NCBI GenBank assembly: GCA_020975725.1
Contig: QXJR01000019.1
Location: 470,547-534,546 of the forward strand
Origin: Picocystis sp. L7
Lineage: Eukaryota; Chlorophyta; Picocystophyceae; Picocystales; Picocystaceae
Direction of reading: 5' to 3'
Length of the DNA: 64,000 bases
In this document: positions 1 through 9,009 of the stretch, one piece after another
Layout: every line of letters begins with the position of its first letter
Position numbering within the stretch: the stretch's first letter is position 1
Notes under the pieces: generated by a model
The model's database searches: none
Seen by the model: only the letters and a program-made list of their open reading frames with translations
Told to the model about the DNA's origin: nothing
Translations under genes and position numbers: made by a program

Positions 1-60
1 AAGGGGGGGGGGGACGAAGGGAGATCTGGCGGGAAAGAGAGACCGAACGTCGACGACGAC

Positions 61-474
61 ATGGCCGTGAACGTCGCCGCACCGACGATGCAGCGTGGAA
101 CGATCCGGTGCTCGAGGGAAGGGAGGGAGAGGGCGAGGAGAGGAGAAGCGAACAAGACGAGGAGAGGCGCCATCGGCGGGATGCTGGCGGCGGTGACGTG
201 GGGAACCGGAAGGAAGGCAGCGTGGGCGGAAGATGAAGCCAAGGAGAACGAACTCGTGCAAAAACTGCTGAAAAAAAGCATGGAAAACAAGGAAAAGAAC
301 GACGCACTGCGTAGGGATTATTCCAAACAGTACGAGTCCTACCTCGCCATCGAGTTCTTCGGAAACCCGCCCAAAGACCCAGAAGTGCGAAAAAAATACG
401 GAGTGGACAAAAGACCCGTCGAGTGCAACCTCAAGTTCTTGCAAAGCAGCAAGCTGTGCCAAGACTACGAGTGA
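61..474 (+). CDS. Thylakoid-lumen protein, PsaN-like (tentative)
   Basis: This frame encodes 137 residues from an ATG. An Arg-rich transit-like N-terminus is followed by a twin-arginine segment (KTRRGAIGG), a short hydrophobic stretch and an AWA-ED cleavage-like site near residue 56. This is the layout of a lumen protein imported by the thylakoid Tat route. The mature part has LLKKSMENKEKND and two cysteines in a CNLKF...LCQD arrangement, which resembles the start of photosystem I subunit N. The match is weak. The frame ends at a TGA inside GAGTGAGTAC. Just beyond it, the +1 frame reads on with K/E-rich residues and another cysteine, so the true C-terminus may lie past a frameshift or splice. 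Confidence 0.5.
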   Translation: MAVNVAAPTMQRGTIRCSREGRERARRGEANKTRRGAIGGMLAAVTWGTGRKAAWAEDEAKENELVQKLLKKSMENKEKNDALRRDYSKQYESYLAIEFFGNPPKDPEVRKKYGVDKRPVECNLKFLQSSKLCQDYE

Positions 475-645
475 GTACAAAGACAAATGGAAGACGGAAC
501 GAGCGAGAGGGAAAGGCGAGTGCAAGAAAGACGAGGTGCAAAACGAAGAAACACTAAATATGTATCAGAAAAGCAACGGTCCCAAGGCAACGGACAAGAT
601 GGATAAAAGTGCAACGTATGGCTTGTCCCGACCTCGAGCAACGAT

Positions 646-1767
646 TCAAACCACCCTAGGCACGGGGCAGTACAAGTGGCTGTCCCCTTGGTACCGGACG
701 ACGGCACGGGGCGACACCAGCTCTTCAGCGCTGCGTTTGTTGCCAACCAGAGGGAGCTGCGGCATGCCCATTGGGTACATGCAATACGGAGGAGTCGCAT
801 GATGCATCCAAAAATGCATAGGATCGTAATGATAGGGCACTTCCCCTTCGTGACCATCCATTCCTTCCCCAACCGGTATCGGGCGCGAAGCCGGCGTCTG
901 CTGGGGGGTGTCCGGTGCAACCTCTGGCGTCTTCAAACTTGCGGTGGGCGATTCAGCATGACGGTGACCGTCTGGTATCCCATCCGTCGAAACCTTCCCT
1001 TCCGTGGTTGTGTAGTCTGACAGGTGCGAGTTCGTCTCGTGCAGCTTGTTCATGTGTTTGAGCTCGGCGATGTATTCCTTTCTTCGTAGTTTCACGGCCA
1101 GCTCGTCCAGAGGGGTGTTTTTCAGGACCTCGATCTCATCCTCGTAGTGTTCGACGGGAAAATTGGTGACCAGTTTGTGGGTTTGAGGTTTGCGAGCGAG
1201 CTCGTGCATGGTAGCCCTGTCGAAAGCTTGTGCAGCTTCCACCTCGGAGGCATGGCATCCCAGGTGCAAGTGTTTGCCCGCGACTCGTATGTAAGCTTCC
1301 CACTTCCCGGTCCTCTTGTTCCTCCTCACGCCATGGTACCGGCTCGTTTGTGCGGCCAGCCTCTGCTCGACTCCCCTCAGTTTTGCGGCGAGCTCCTGCA
1401 GGGAGATCAGTCGGAGCGTGTCGATTTCGTGGGCATACTCCTTCATTGGGAAATTGAGCTGTGCTTCCTTTCCTCTGGCGTTGATGGCCGCTTGGTCGTA
1501 GGCTCTTGCTGCTGCTTCTTCGGACTTGTGCCTGCCAAGATTGACGTCTTTTCCGTGGACCTTGATCTGTGCCTTCCATCTCCCGGTTTGGGTGTGCCAG
1601 GACACCCCACGATATCGACTGGAAGACGCGGCCGTCCTCCATCGGTTTCCCTCCACTTTTTTGTTCTTCAGGACGTTCGTTCCTTCCTTTTTCCTCCGAG
1701 CGTCTGCGACACGCGTGTTTTCCATGGCGCAGAGGTCGTCTCCGACGGCCGCCAGGAGTGCTTCCAT
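646..1767 (-). CDS. Transcription factor with two AP2/ERF domains
   Basis: This encodes a nuclear DNA-binding protein with two AP2 domains. Counted from the upstream limit of the frame at 1824, domain 1 covers about residues 70-125 (SRYRGVSWHTQTGRWKA ... LGRHKSEEAAARAYD). Domain 2 covers about 162-223 (SRYHGVRRNKRTGKWEA ... AAQAFDRA). Both keep the YRG/YHG start and the WEA/WKA strand. The tail is Pro/His/Tyr-rich and low in complexity. The first in-frame ATG is at 1767 (373 residues). The frame runs further up to an acceptor-like GTGCAG near 1819, so a short 5' exon is possible. Double AP2 proteins are known in plants and algae; the target here is unknown. Confidence 0.85.
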   Translation of the reverse strand: MEALLAAVGDDLCAMENTRVADARRKKEGTNVLKNKKVEGNRWRTAASSSRYRGVSWHTQTGRWKAQIKVHGKDVNLGRHKSEEAAARAYDQAAINARGKEAQLNFPMKEYAHEIDTLRLISLQELAAKLRGVEQRLAAQTSRYHGVRRNKRTGKWEAYIRVAGKHLHLGCHASEVEAAQAFDRATMHELARKPQTHKLVTNFPVEHYEDEIEVLKNTPLDELAVKLRRKEYIAELKHMNKLHETNSHLSDYTTTEGKVSTDGIPDGHRHAESPTASLKTPEVAPDTPQQTPASRPIPVGEGMDGHEGEVPYHYDPMHFWMHHATPPYCMYPMGMPQLPLVGNKRSAEELVSPRAVVRYQGDSHLYCPVPRVV

Positions 1768-2741
1768 TCCACGTTCCGGCACGTCGGTTTCCCTTCGTCC
1801 CGTGGTTTCCTTCCTTTCCTGCACGTCTCCGACCGCAATCCTCCTTCTCCTTGTCTAGTCTTGCCTTGTCTCGTCCCTCGGACGCGTTCGTTCGTGTTTC
1901 GCTTCTGGCGTTGTGCTGCAGCACGTTCCGAACGGAATGGTTTCGACTGGCCAAGCTCCCCTTGGATGGGGTAGACGCAGCCCGAGGGGGGAAAGGGAGG
2001 AACCCCCTCGGTCCTTCGGGTTCGATGGGAAGCCTCCATCGGGACACAAAGGAGAATCCCACGGGTTCGATCGGAGGGATCCATCCGGTCTGTGCCCGGT
2101 TGGGAGGGGGGGAACGGTCGGGATGCTGACGTGGGATACTCCGAAGACCGCCCCCGCGAGCGGATCCACGGATCGTCCTCGAATGCCCCCCTCGATCGAG
2201 GGACAAAAGGGGGGCATTCCGAAACGATCCCACGTCACGCCGGTTGGTCTCACAGGCCCGCCTCAGCGCCCATCGACCGGGTGGGACCCTCGACTTTCGG
2301 TCCATTGCGCCCATCGGTCCGGTGTCGAGACCCGGTGCCGCAGAGGATGACCCGCAGGTGGGGGGGGGAACGGAAGGAAGGACACCCGGTCCATTCCACG
2401 TCAGCAGCAAGGGGGGGAGAGAGGGAGAGGGAGAGCCACGGTCACGTACCGATCGGGGAGGGTGGCGGCTGCTTGGGGAGGAGCAGGACAGAACCGGGGG
2501 GAAATCCAAAGACCGCGGAAAAAGCAACCGGGAAACAACCGAAAGTGGATCCCATCACCACCCACCACCGCCTAATCGATGGGAAAGGACCGTGGTGTGC
2601 ACCCGTGGGAGAAAAAAAAAAGGAAGGACACCGGGGATGGAATTGCTCTCTCCCCCGCCTTCGAACAGAAACAATGGCGATTAAAACGCAGCGAAGCTGC
2701 AGAATCGCAGCCGGAAAATCTTTGATTATTGCAGGACGCAA
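1768..2741. other. Gene-free spacer upstream of the AP2 gene
   Basis: I see no convincing gene here. The stretch is rich in G and C runs and contains the inverted repeat listed at 2181-2219. Open frames through it on both strands have no recognisable domain and look like GC-rich chance frames. Confidence 0.6.
2181..2219. promoter_or_regulatory. Nested inverted repeat, candidate promoter element
   Basis: The arms GAATGCCCCCC (2181-2191) and GGGGGGCATTC (2209-2219) are perfect 11-bp inverted repeats. Between them sits the palindrome CCCTCGATCGAGGG (2189-2202). The 15-mer CAAAAGGGGGGCATT (2204-2218) recurs exactly at 5253-5267, ahead of the SET gene. It lies about 410 bp upstream of the AP2 ATG. 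A regulatory role is inferred from recurrence and position only. Confidence 0.4.
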
Positions 2742-3290
2742 CTACGGACGGGTGTCCTGACCCGCCAGCCGCTGCTTCCTTCGCTCCTGCTCCGCAGCAA
2801 AGCGCTTCATGAAAGGCAGATGCGTGGAGCGGGGGTTCATCATGCGATGCTGACGACGAAGCTCCATCGACCTGGCCTCCGTTCCCGGCAAATCCGAAGG
2901 GAGCGCGGCCGCAGCATTGGTGAACAAATTCAAGGTAACAAAAGCCAAAATGGGAGACAAATCCAACGTCCCACCCAGAGGCGGGATGATCCCGCGAAAC
3001 AGATTCAGGTACGGGTCGCACAGTGTGCTCAATGGAGAGACGATGGCCTGCGGTGGGTTGGGAAACCACGTCAGGATCAACCTTCCAATCAGCAGCGTGT
3101 TGTAGATGTTCAAGAAGCTGAAGACTCCCATCGTGAACACCTGTTCCACCGCCGTGTCGCCCGGGATGATCGCTGCAAAGCTTGCCCTGCGCAGCACACT
3201 GTCGACCGGGCATGGCTTGGGCATGGGCAAGGGCACCATCGGACGCATCAAAGCCTTGGGTACTTGGAATCTGCTCGCCGCCGCGGTGGC
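2742..3290 (-). CDS. YGGT/YlmG family membrane protein (plastid)
   Basis: The protein closely resembles plant YLMG1 proteins. It has SFAAIIPGD, a first hydrophobic helix FSFLNIYNTLLIGRLILTWF, then PPQAIVSPLSTLCDPYLNLF, RGIIPPLGGTLDLSPILAF and the alanine-rich NAAAALPSDLPG. YlmG proteins are small plastid membrane proteins linked to nucleoid organisation, division or cytochrome b6 assembly; that role is family knowledge. The first in-frame ATG is at 3248. The reading frame extends to 3290, directly after an acceptor-like GACGTAG, so the coding exon probably starts there and an upstream exon supplies the transit peptide. The C-terminus is basic and Arg/Gln-rich. Confidence 0.85.
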   Translation of the reverse strand, partial: ATAAASRFQVPKALMRPMVPLPMPKPCPVDSVLRRASFAAIIPGDTAVEQVFTMGVFSFLNIYNTLLIGRLILTWFPNPPQAIVSPLSTLCDPYLNLFRGIIPPLGGTLDLSPILAFVTLNLFTNAAAALPSDLPGTEARSMELRRQHRMMNPRSTHLPFMKRFAAEQERRKQRLAGQDTRP

Positions 3291-3707
3291 CTACGTCAGC
3301 GCCGCCCGTCCCTCGGATTCGAAGGTCCTACGGTTTTCGCAACCAACCGTGCGCGACGTCGCCCGACTCGCACTCGACGGGATCGCTTCCGAAACGTACT
3401 CTTTCAAGGCTTGGTTCGCTGCGCGCAGCAGCTCCTCCGTTTTACGTTCCACCTGCTGCCGGAGGGCCTCCAACCTGTCCATCCCGTCGGAACCGTCGCG
3501 TCAGCGCACGATCGATCGCGAAGGCTTCGCCTGGCATCGACGGTGGCGCGTTTCTCTGGTCCGTTTCTTGCACGCGACCACGGACCTTCTTTTTCGATCC
3601 CACCTCGCTTTTTCGTCGCCTCGCTGGGCCTTGGCGTCCGCCATGCGTTCCCGCACGGCCTTCAGGATGGCGCACTGGCTCTCTTCGACCCGTTTCGCGA
3701 GCTCCAT
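3291..3707 (-). CDS. Candidate spliced coiled-coil ORF upstream of YGGT
   Basis: Two short minus-strand frames join in phase. Exon A (3707-3586) reads MELAKRVEESQCAILKAVRE and onward, and ends at donor AAG|GTCCGT. Exon B (3474-3291) follows acceptor GGACAG and reads LEALRQQVERKTEELLRAAN and onward, ending at TAG. Together they give 101 residues that are strongly helical. The TAG is in the same frame as the YGGT gene that follows at once, and a phase-0 intron from ACG|GTTGGT to GACGTAG would fuse the two. The result could therefore be a separate small protein or the 5' exons of YGGT. The donors are weak. Confidence 0.35.
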
Positions 3708-4037
3708 GGCGTTTCTGTTCCGCGTTTCGTGCGGCTGCTCGGCGCGTCGGAGACGGTCCCAAACCAACCTTCGCGACGTGGAACCGCCTCCCTCCCTCTC
3801 CCCCAGCCTCCCCTTCCCCGTCCCCAGACGGCGTACCCGTACGGATCCCCGGGAGGGGGGGACGAGGATGGGGTTCGGTTTCGGATAGGGTTTAGGGAAG
3901 GAGGGGTGGGTCAACGTCCCCAGGGTCGTCGCCATGTCGGGAGGGAGGGAGAGGGAGAGGAATCGTCCAGGCACACCGAGACGTTGGACGAGGGAAGGAA
4001 AGACGAGCGTTGGATCCCAAAAGGAAGGGTTCCGTCC
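3708..4037. other. Spacer between divergent frames
   Basis: This is a GC-rich spacer between the minus-strand candidate exon and the plus-strand coiled-coil gene. It contains GGGTTTAGGG at about 3887-3896, a short telomere-like motif. No gene is seen. Confidence 0.5.
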
Positions 4038-5162
4038 ATGGCTGGGACCCGCCGGATCCAAGGTGGAGCGGACAACGAAGACCCGCACGTGAAATGGAAA
4101 GATGCGGTGGCAGACCTGCGCGACCAAGCCGCCTGTCTCAAAGCAGAAGTCAGACACGACCTGTCCAACCTCTCCATGGGCGTCACGAGGATGCTCTCTT
4201 TTGTCGTGCAATGGAGGACGGTGGAATCCAACGCAGCACTGGCGGTCCAAGTGCTCCAGGAACGGGTGGACGAAGCCATGGACCAACTGAAACAATGGAA
4301 AGAAGGATACCAGCAACTGCACGAACAACACGAAACGACTTCGCGAACCAACAAGCTGTTGCAGGAGGAAATCGAACGCAACGCGGCGTCGAAGAAGCTG
4401 GACGAACTCGACTGCGTGAAGCGGAGCGAAGGGGAGCGCGCCTCCGAACCAGGGGCAGGAAACGAAGGCGAAGACGCGACGTCCCTGCGAAGGCGGGAAG
4501 AGGCGACGCAGACGAACTTGCAGCGGGCAGTGGAGGAGAACGAAATGCTGCGATGGACGTTGGAGTACAGAGAATCGGCGTCGATCGAGCTGGAGGATCG
4601 ATTGCGAGAAAGCTGGCAGGCCAAGGTGAACGATTTGAAAGCGACTCAATCGGCGTACGTCAAGAGAACGGAGACGAGGCTCGATCAGCTCGACGCGATC
4701 GAGAAGGAGAGAGACGAGGCACGCAAGGCGAACGCTCGCCTTCGACTGGAACTGAAGCGAAGAGAGGCCGTCTACGCCTCGGAGGTTCGAGAACTCGCTC
4801 GTCTCAACGCCGAGGTGCTCGCGTACCGAAAGCAAGCTCTGGAAGCAAGACGTGCTCAAGCTGTCCATTCCCGTCGTCGACCCAGGCTGTCGAAGCAGAC
4901 CCAGACATCTCCAGGGAACCTGGTTTGTGCCGTTCCATGCGTCCCGGACGGAATCGCACCGAAATCTCCTGCGCAGGAACTGGTGAAGCTCATGGAATCC
5001 CAGCTTCATCGCTTTGCTCGCGTGATTCGCGAGCAACACGAGCAGGTGGAGGTTCTCCAGTCCATCATCTACCGCCAATGCGAAGAACGGGCGGCATGGC
5101 AATCTCGTGGACCTCCTTCCTCCTGCGACGCCCGCACCTGTTCGAATCCACCGCCTTCGTAG
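4038..5162 (+). CDS. Orphan coiled-coil protein
   Basis: This encodes 374 residues from the ATG at 4038. The larger open frame starting at 2820 has no coding character before this point. Nearly the whole chain is predicted helix with heptad-like spacing of leucines: VLQERVDEAMDQLKQWKEGY, LLQEEIERNAASKKLDEL, LDQLDAIEKERDEARKANAR, LRLELKRREAVYASEVRELA. A second short helix near the C-terminus (ELVKLMESQLHRFARVIREQ) is followed by a Cys/Pro/Ser tail. No enzymatic motif is present. Composition resembles centrosomal, golgin or motor-accessory scaffolds, but I cannot assign a family. Confidence 0.65.
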   Translation: MAGTRRIQGGADNEDPHVKWKDAVADLRDQAACLKAEVRHDLSNLSMGVTRMLSFVVQWRTVESNAALAVQVLQERVDEAMDQLKQWKEGYQQLHEQHETTSRTNKLLQEEIERNAASKKLDELDCVKRSEGERASEPGAGNEGEDATSLRRREEATQTNLQRAVEENEMLRWTLEYRESASIELEDRLRESWQAKVNDLKATQSAYVKRTETRLDQLDAIEKERDEARKANARLRLELKRREAVYASEVRELARLNAEVLAYRKQALEARRAQAVHSRRRPRLSKQTQTSPGNLVCAVPCVPDGIAPKSPAQELVKLMESQLHRFARVIREQHEQVEVLQSIIYRQCEERAAWQSRGPPSSCDARTCSNPPPS

Positions 5163-5471
5163 GAACCTGGCCGTCGGCATTGCCTGCGACCCTTCTCATC
5201 CACACCAGGTTTGCGTTTCGGAACCAGCAGGCACCCGAGCACGGTCCAGTCCCAAAAGGGGGGCATTGCTGATCGGTGTCAAACCCGGACGAAGGGGGGC
5301 ATACGTCGTTGGACCCCCCGTCGAGGGGGAGGCCACCCCTCGCCATCGGGGGTACGAACGGGAGAAGGGCGGTACGAAACCGTAGGCTTTTCCTTTCGAT
5401 TGGAAGCGGGAATCCCTTTCGAACCAGGACGCCTTTCGGTGGATCGATCGCATCGCAGTGGACGTGAGAAG
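5163..5471. promoter_or_regulatory. Upstream region of the SET gene with G-rich motif copies
   Basis: This spacer holds CAAAAGGGGGGCATT (5253-5267), identical to a 15-mer upstream of the AP2 gene, and a variant GAAGGGGGGCAT (5291-5302). It also has a CCCCCCGTCGAGGGGG dyad-like stretch near 5318-5333. No gene is seen. Confidence 0.4.
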
Positions 5472-6914
5472 ATGGCCGTGCAAGCGCGCGTTCATGCGCA
5501 TCGCGTCGCACGCACGCGCGCATCTGCGTCCCGCGGTGGCGATTCGAAGGTTGCAAGGAACTCCAAAGAGACCTGGGAAAGGCTGGACGCCTGGCTCGCG
5601 CGACGCGGCGTGCCGAAGCAGCCGCTGAAACCCGAAGACGTGGGAGGAAGGCTCGGATGCGTGGCCACGCGGGAATTGCTGCCGGGAGAGAAGGTCCTGC
5701 GCGTGCCGCAGGAGTTCGCCATCACTGCCGTGGACGTGGCCGAACACCCAGAAGCCTCGGCTGCCAAGAATCAAGGGGATCTCGTCGGTCTGGCGCTGTG
5801 GTTGGTGGCGGAACAGGCACGTGGCGAGCATTCGGAGTACGCGCCGTACGTGGAAACGTTCGCAGGGGAGAGCCTCTCGCCACTGCTCTGGACGCAAGAA
5901 GAAAGGGAAGATCTGCTGAAAGGTTCGCCAACCAAAGACGTGGTGGATGCGCAACTGCAGGAACTGGAGAAAGCCTTCGAACAACTCAAAGAGGAGCACT
6001 TCGACCAAGATCCCGTAAAGTACCCGAGCACCCATTACAACCTGGGATCCTTCAAGCGTGCGTTCGTCGGGGTCCTCTCGCGAGCCATCTACTTGCCATC
6101 GGCAGACTGCTTCGCGCTCGTACCGCTGGCCGACATGATCAGGAAGCCAGCAGACGGCACAGGGGGCCTCATCGACTTCAGCATCGAAGACGATGCCGTG
6201 GTGATGACCACCCCACGTTCGATCCTGGATGGAGAAGAAATATTGGCTGGAGGTGGAATCGAGCGATCCAGCGGAGAGATGCTGATTGCGACGGGTCACG
6301 TGGACCCTGACACGTACGACACAGATTACCTGGATTGGGACACCGAGCTGGTCCAAGCGGACAAGTTGTATAGCTTCAAGAAGCAGATCCTAGAAGACAA
6401 GGGACTTTCGACCAAACAATCGTTTCCGATATACGCCGATCGCATACCTCGGCAATTGCTATCCTTTCTCCGCCTGTCGCGCGTCCAGGACCCAAGCGAT
6501 TTTTTCAAGATTTCGTTCGAGGAGGACCAGAAGGTCAGCGAAGCAAACGAGTATGAGGTGTTGATGCTGATGATGTCAGAGTGTCAGGAACGGATGGGAA
6601 GGTATGGCGCCGATCTAGACAACGATTTTCGAATCAAGAGCGACCCCGAGTCTTCTCCCAAAGATGTCGTGGCAGCGGACTTACGAATAAACGAGAAGAG
6701 GGTCCTGCGTGGAACCATGGATGGCCTCCGGCGCCGCCTTGCACCCATCCGCAAGATACCCACGAAAAAGGGCATGCAAGATCCCAATCAGGATATCATT
6801 GATATGTTCAATGAGCTAGAGAAGCTCCCGGAAAAACCCAAGGAGTTTTTTGCCGCGCTTTTGGGTCGGGACAAGGGCAAAGGCAAATCGGGAAGATCGC
6901 CGCCGCCACGCTGA
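5472..6914 (+). CDS. Rubisco-LSMT/SETD3-like SET-domain methyltransferase
   Basis: This encodes 480 residues from the ATG at 5472. The N-terminus is Arg/Ala/Ser-rich and plastid-transit-like. The SET region has a split arrangement with LVGLALWLVAEQARGEHSEY and PYVETF, a family signature for small-molecule-style SET proteins that methylate lysine or histidine. After it come YLPSADCFALVPLADMIRKP and an all-helical C-terminal substrate-binding domain (DKLYSFKKQILEDKGLSTKQ ... RQLLSFLRLSRV), as in plant Rubisco LSMT. The usual DMLNH box reads DMIRKP here, so the Asn-His of SET motif III is missing. The enzyme could have altered activity or substrate. The likely location is the plastid, with an unknown target. 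Confidence 0.8.
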   Translation: MAVQARVHAHRVARTRASASRGGDSKVARNSKETWERLDAWLARRGVPKQPLKPEDVGGRLGCVATRELLPGEKVLRVPQEFAITAVDVAEHPEASAAKNQGDLVGLALWLVAEQARGEHSEYAPYVETFAGESLSPLLWTQEEREDLLKGSPTKDVVDAQLQELEKAFEQLKEEHFDQDPVKYPSTHYNLGSFKRAFVGVLSRAIYLPSADCFALVPLADMIRKPADGTGGLIDFSIEDDAVVMTTPRSILDGEEILAGGGIERSSGEMLIATGHVDPDTYDTDYLDWDTELVQADKLYSFKKQILEDKGLSTKQSFPIYADRIPRQLLSFLRLSRVQDPSDFFKISFEEDQKVSEANEYEVLMLMMSECQERMGRYGADLDNDFRIKSDPESSPKDVVAADLRINEKRVLRGTMDGLRRRLAPIRKIPTKKGMQDPNQDIIDMFNELEKLPEKPKEFFAALLGRDKGKGKSGRSPPPR

Positions 6915-7353
6915 GCGTCGGTTGGCGTTCCCACCGTTCGTTTCATGGCGAATTTTGCAAATCTCGATGTGCTGCGTATCTTTGGGTCCAGTTCGTCTGC
7001 CGCATGGGCTCGGCTATTAGTTCCCCTCGTTGCGATGTACGCACTTTCCTGCCCCTGTCCTCTGTGGGTCAGTGCTTCGCTCTTGGCCGTGCGCAGGCTC
7101 GTTCCCACGCCCGGATCCACGTCTTGTTTCCAGTTGGACGTCCTCTTGGCATCTCTCTTCCATTCACCTCGTCCATCCACATCGCCGTATCCGATTCCAC
7201 GATCGGTTCCCGACGTTTCGCGGTGTCTGGTTGCTGCCATCCCCCTTCCTATGCTCGTGGACCGTGAGGATCGTGCGGTCTTTCGGTCTTTCCGACGGTC
7301 CATGGAAGAGGTCCTGGCCATCGGCTCGTTGGAGCGCACTTGTGGACGCAGAA
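6915..7353. other. Spacer upstream of the carnosine methyltransferase gene
   Basis: No gene is recognised. It is the probable promoter and 5' leader of the following spliced gene. Confidence 0.45.
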
Positions 7354-8841
7354 ATGGACGACGACGTTCACGCCAGGACCGAAGACGAGGAAAGGGAGGA
7401 GAAGGAAGCACTGGGAAGGCAAGTCGAGCAGTCCTGCACATCGCCTGGCGGATTTCGCGGAGATGTGCGGATCGACGTAGGTGCCAACCGGAGCGGGCAC
7501 TCGAGACTGACCAGAACACGTCTCTGTTGAAACGCACAGGATCGTGAGAGCGTTCCTGCAGTACGAGGAATACCTCACGTACCAGGTGGAGAGGTGGGAA
7601 AGGAACTTCGATAGGCTGTCCAACAAACACCAGGTGAGGAGGACGTCATGACGCCAGTGCGAACCCGCAACTGAACGTCGGTCGCATCATCCCATCCGCT
7701 TCGAAGAAGATGCACCGAACGGAGCTCAGGCATCGAAGCGGGAGAGGAACGTCCGAAATCGATCGCTTGGAATGCGCAGAATGCGACGGCATACCTGCGA
7801 GCGCCGCCCTCCGTTCCATTCCGCTGACCTGTCGAGTCGACGTGCGGTGCTGCTCGAAACCTCGTGCAGGCGTTCGTCATGCATTTGCCGAAGAAGTACG
7901 AGGACACCAGAGCTTGTATACGTAGCAATCAAACGTTCATCGAAAGGATGATCGGTGGGTTCGACACACGAGAAGAGGACGACAAAGCGGTGCCTCCTCA
8001 CTTGGCCAATGCACGGGCCTGGAGAGCAGATGGACGTGCTCCTGCAGGAGACGTGGAGAAGGTCAAGTACGTGCTCAAAAACTTGGCCAGGGACTGGAGC
8101 CAAGAAGGGGAAGTGGAACGAGCTCAGAGCTACGGAATGGTGCTGGAGGAGCTGCAGCGGGTTCTACCTGTACCGGACGCTGCATCGGAAGAAAACGGGT
8201 CACCCCCATCGGTTTTGGTGCCCGGGACAGGGCTTGGACGTTTGGTGCTGGAGACTGCCAGGCTTGGTTACCGGTGCCAAGGTAATGAGTTCTCCTACTA
8301 CATGCTCCTCGTCTCCAGTTTCATCCTCAATCAGACAAGCTATGAGCACGAGTACGTCATACATCCTTGGGTCCACAGCAGCTGCAATGTGATTGCAGAC
8401 ATGGACCAGCTACGTCCAGTTCCCATACCTGACATTCTGCCGGGGGAGTGTGGGATACAGCCGGGTCTCATGTCCATGTGCGCAGGTGACTTCCTGGAGG
8501 TGTACGGCGATGCCAGCCAACAGGAGCAGTGGGACTGCGTGATCACGTGTTACTTTCTTGATACCGCGCACAACATCATCGAGTACATGGAAACCATCTT
8601 TGGAGTGCTAAAAAAGGGCGGGATCTGGATAAACTTAGGCCCCCTGCTTTATCATTGGGCAGACACTGCGGAGGATGAGATGTCTGTCGAGCTTTGCCTG
8701 AAGGATGTGGAAGTCATTGCTTCGAAGATGGGATTCAGGTTTGTGCAGAAACGGATGGTGCCTTCCACGTACACTGCTGACAACAGGTCCATGTTGCAAA
8801 GCATGTACCTGTGTGCTTTTTGGACCATGATCAAAGAATAA
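7354..8841 (+). CDS. Carnosine N-methyltransferase-like (N2227/CARNMT1 family)
   Basis: This is a three-exon gene: 7354-7418, 7540-7633 and 7870-8841 (376 residues). Exon 1 ends EEKEALG and splices through a GC donor (AG|GCAAGT) to acceptor CGCACAG. Exon 2 (IVRAFLQYEEYLTYQVERWE) ends CAG|GTGAGG and joins exon 3 at GTGCAG. All phases agree, and the joined protein follows human CARNMT1 from the N-terminal helices onward. The SAM-binding region is VLVPGTGLGRLVLETARLG with GNEFSYYML. The catalytic side has DCVITCYFLDTAHNIIEY and GGIWINLGPLLYHW. Family members methylate carnosine or related His peptides. The algal substrate is unknown. Confidence 0.85.
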
Positions 8842-9009
8842 GAACGCCATCCTTTGCCTGGGACGGTGCAGAACACCGCGTGTTTGCAGTCCAGGAGCAT
8901 CCTGGACTGTCCGTGCAGATGGCCCTAGCCACGCTTGATAAACTTTTGTGGAAGGGTTGCAAGGCCTCTTTCTCTCCGACGATGCGCCTCGTATTCTTGG
9001 ATCCTGTTG

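Noticed and set aside
2820-4037. Upstream 406 codons of the large plus-strand frame
   Set aside because: They overlap the YGGT gene and its upstream exons in antisense and are Arg-rich without helix pattern; the coiled-coil protein starts at 4038.
3501-5180. 559-codon minus-strand ORF opposite the coiled-coil gene
   Set aside because: It is antisense and composed of Leu/Arg/Phe/Val runs as expected from the reverse of a heptad-coding strand. Only its last part at 3586-3707 is considered as a candidate exon.
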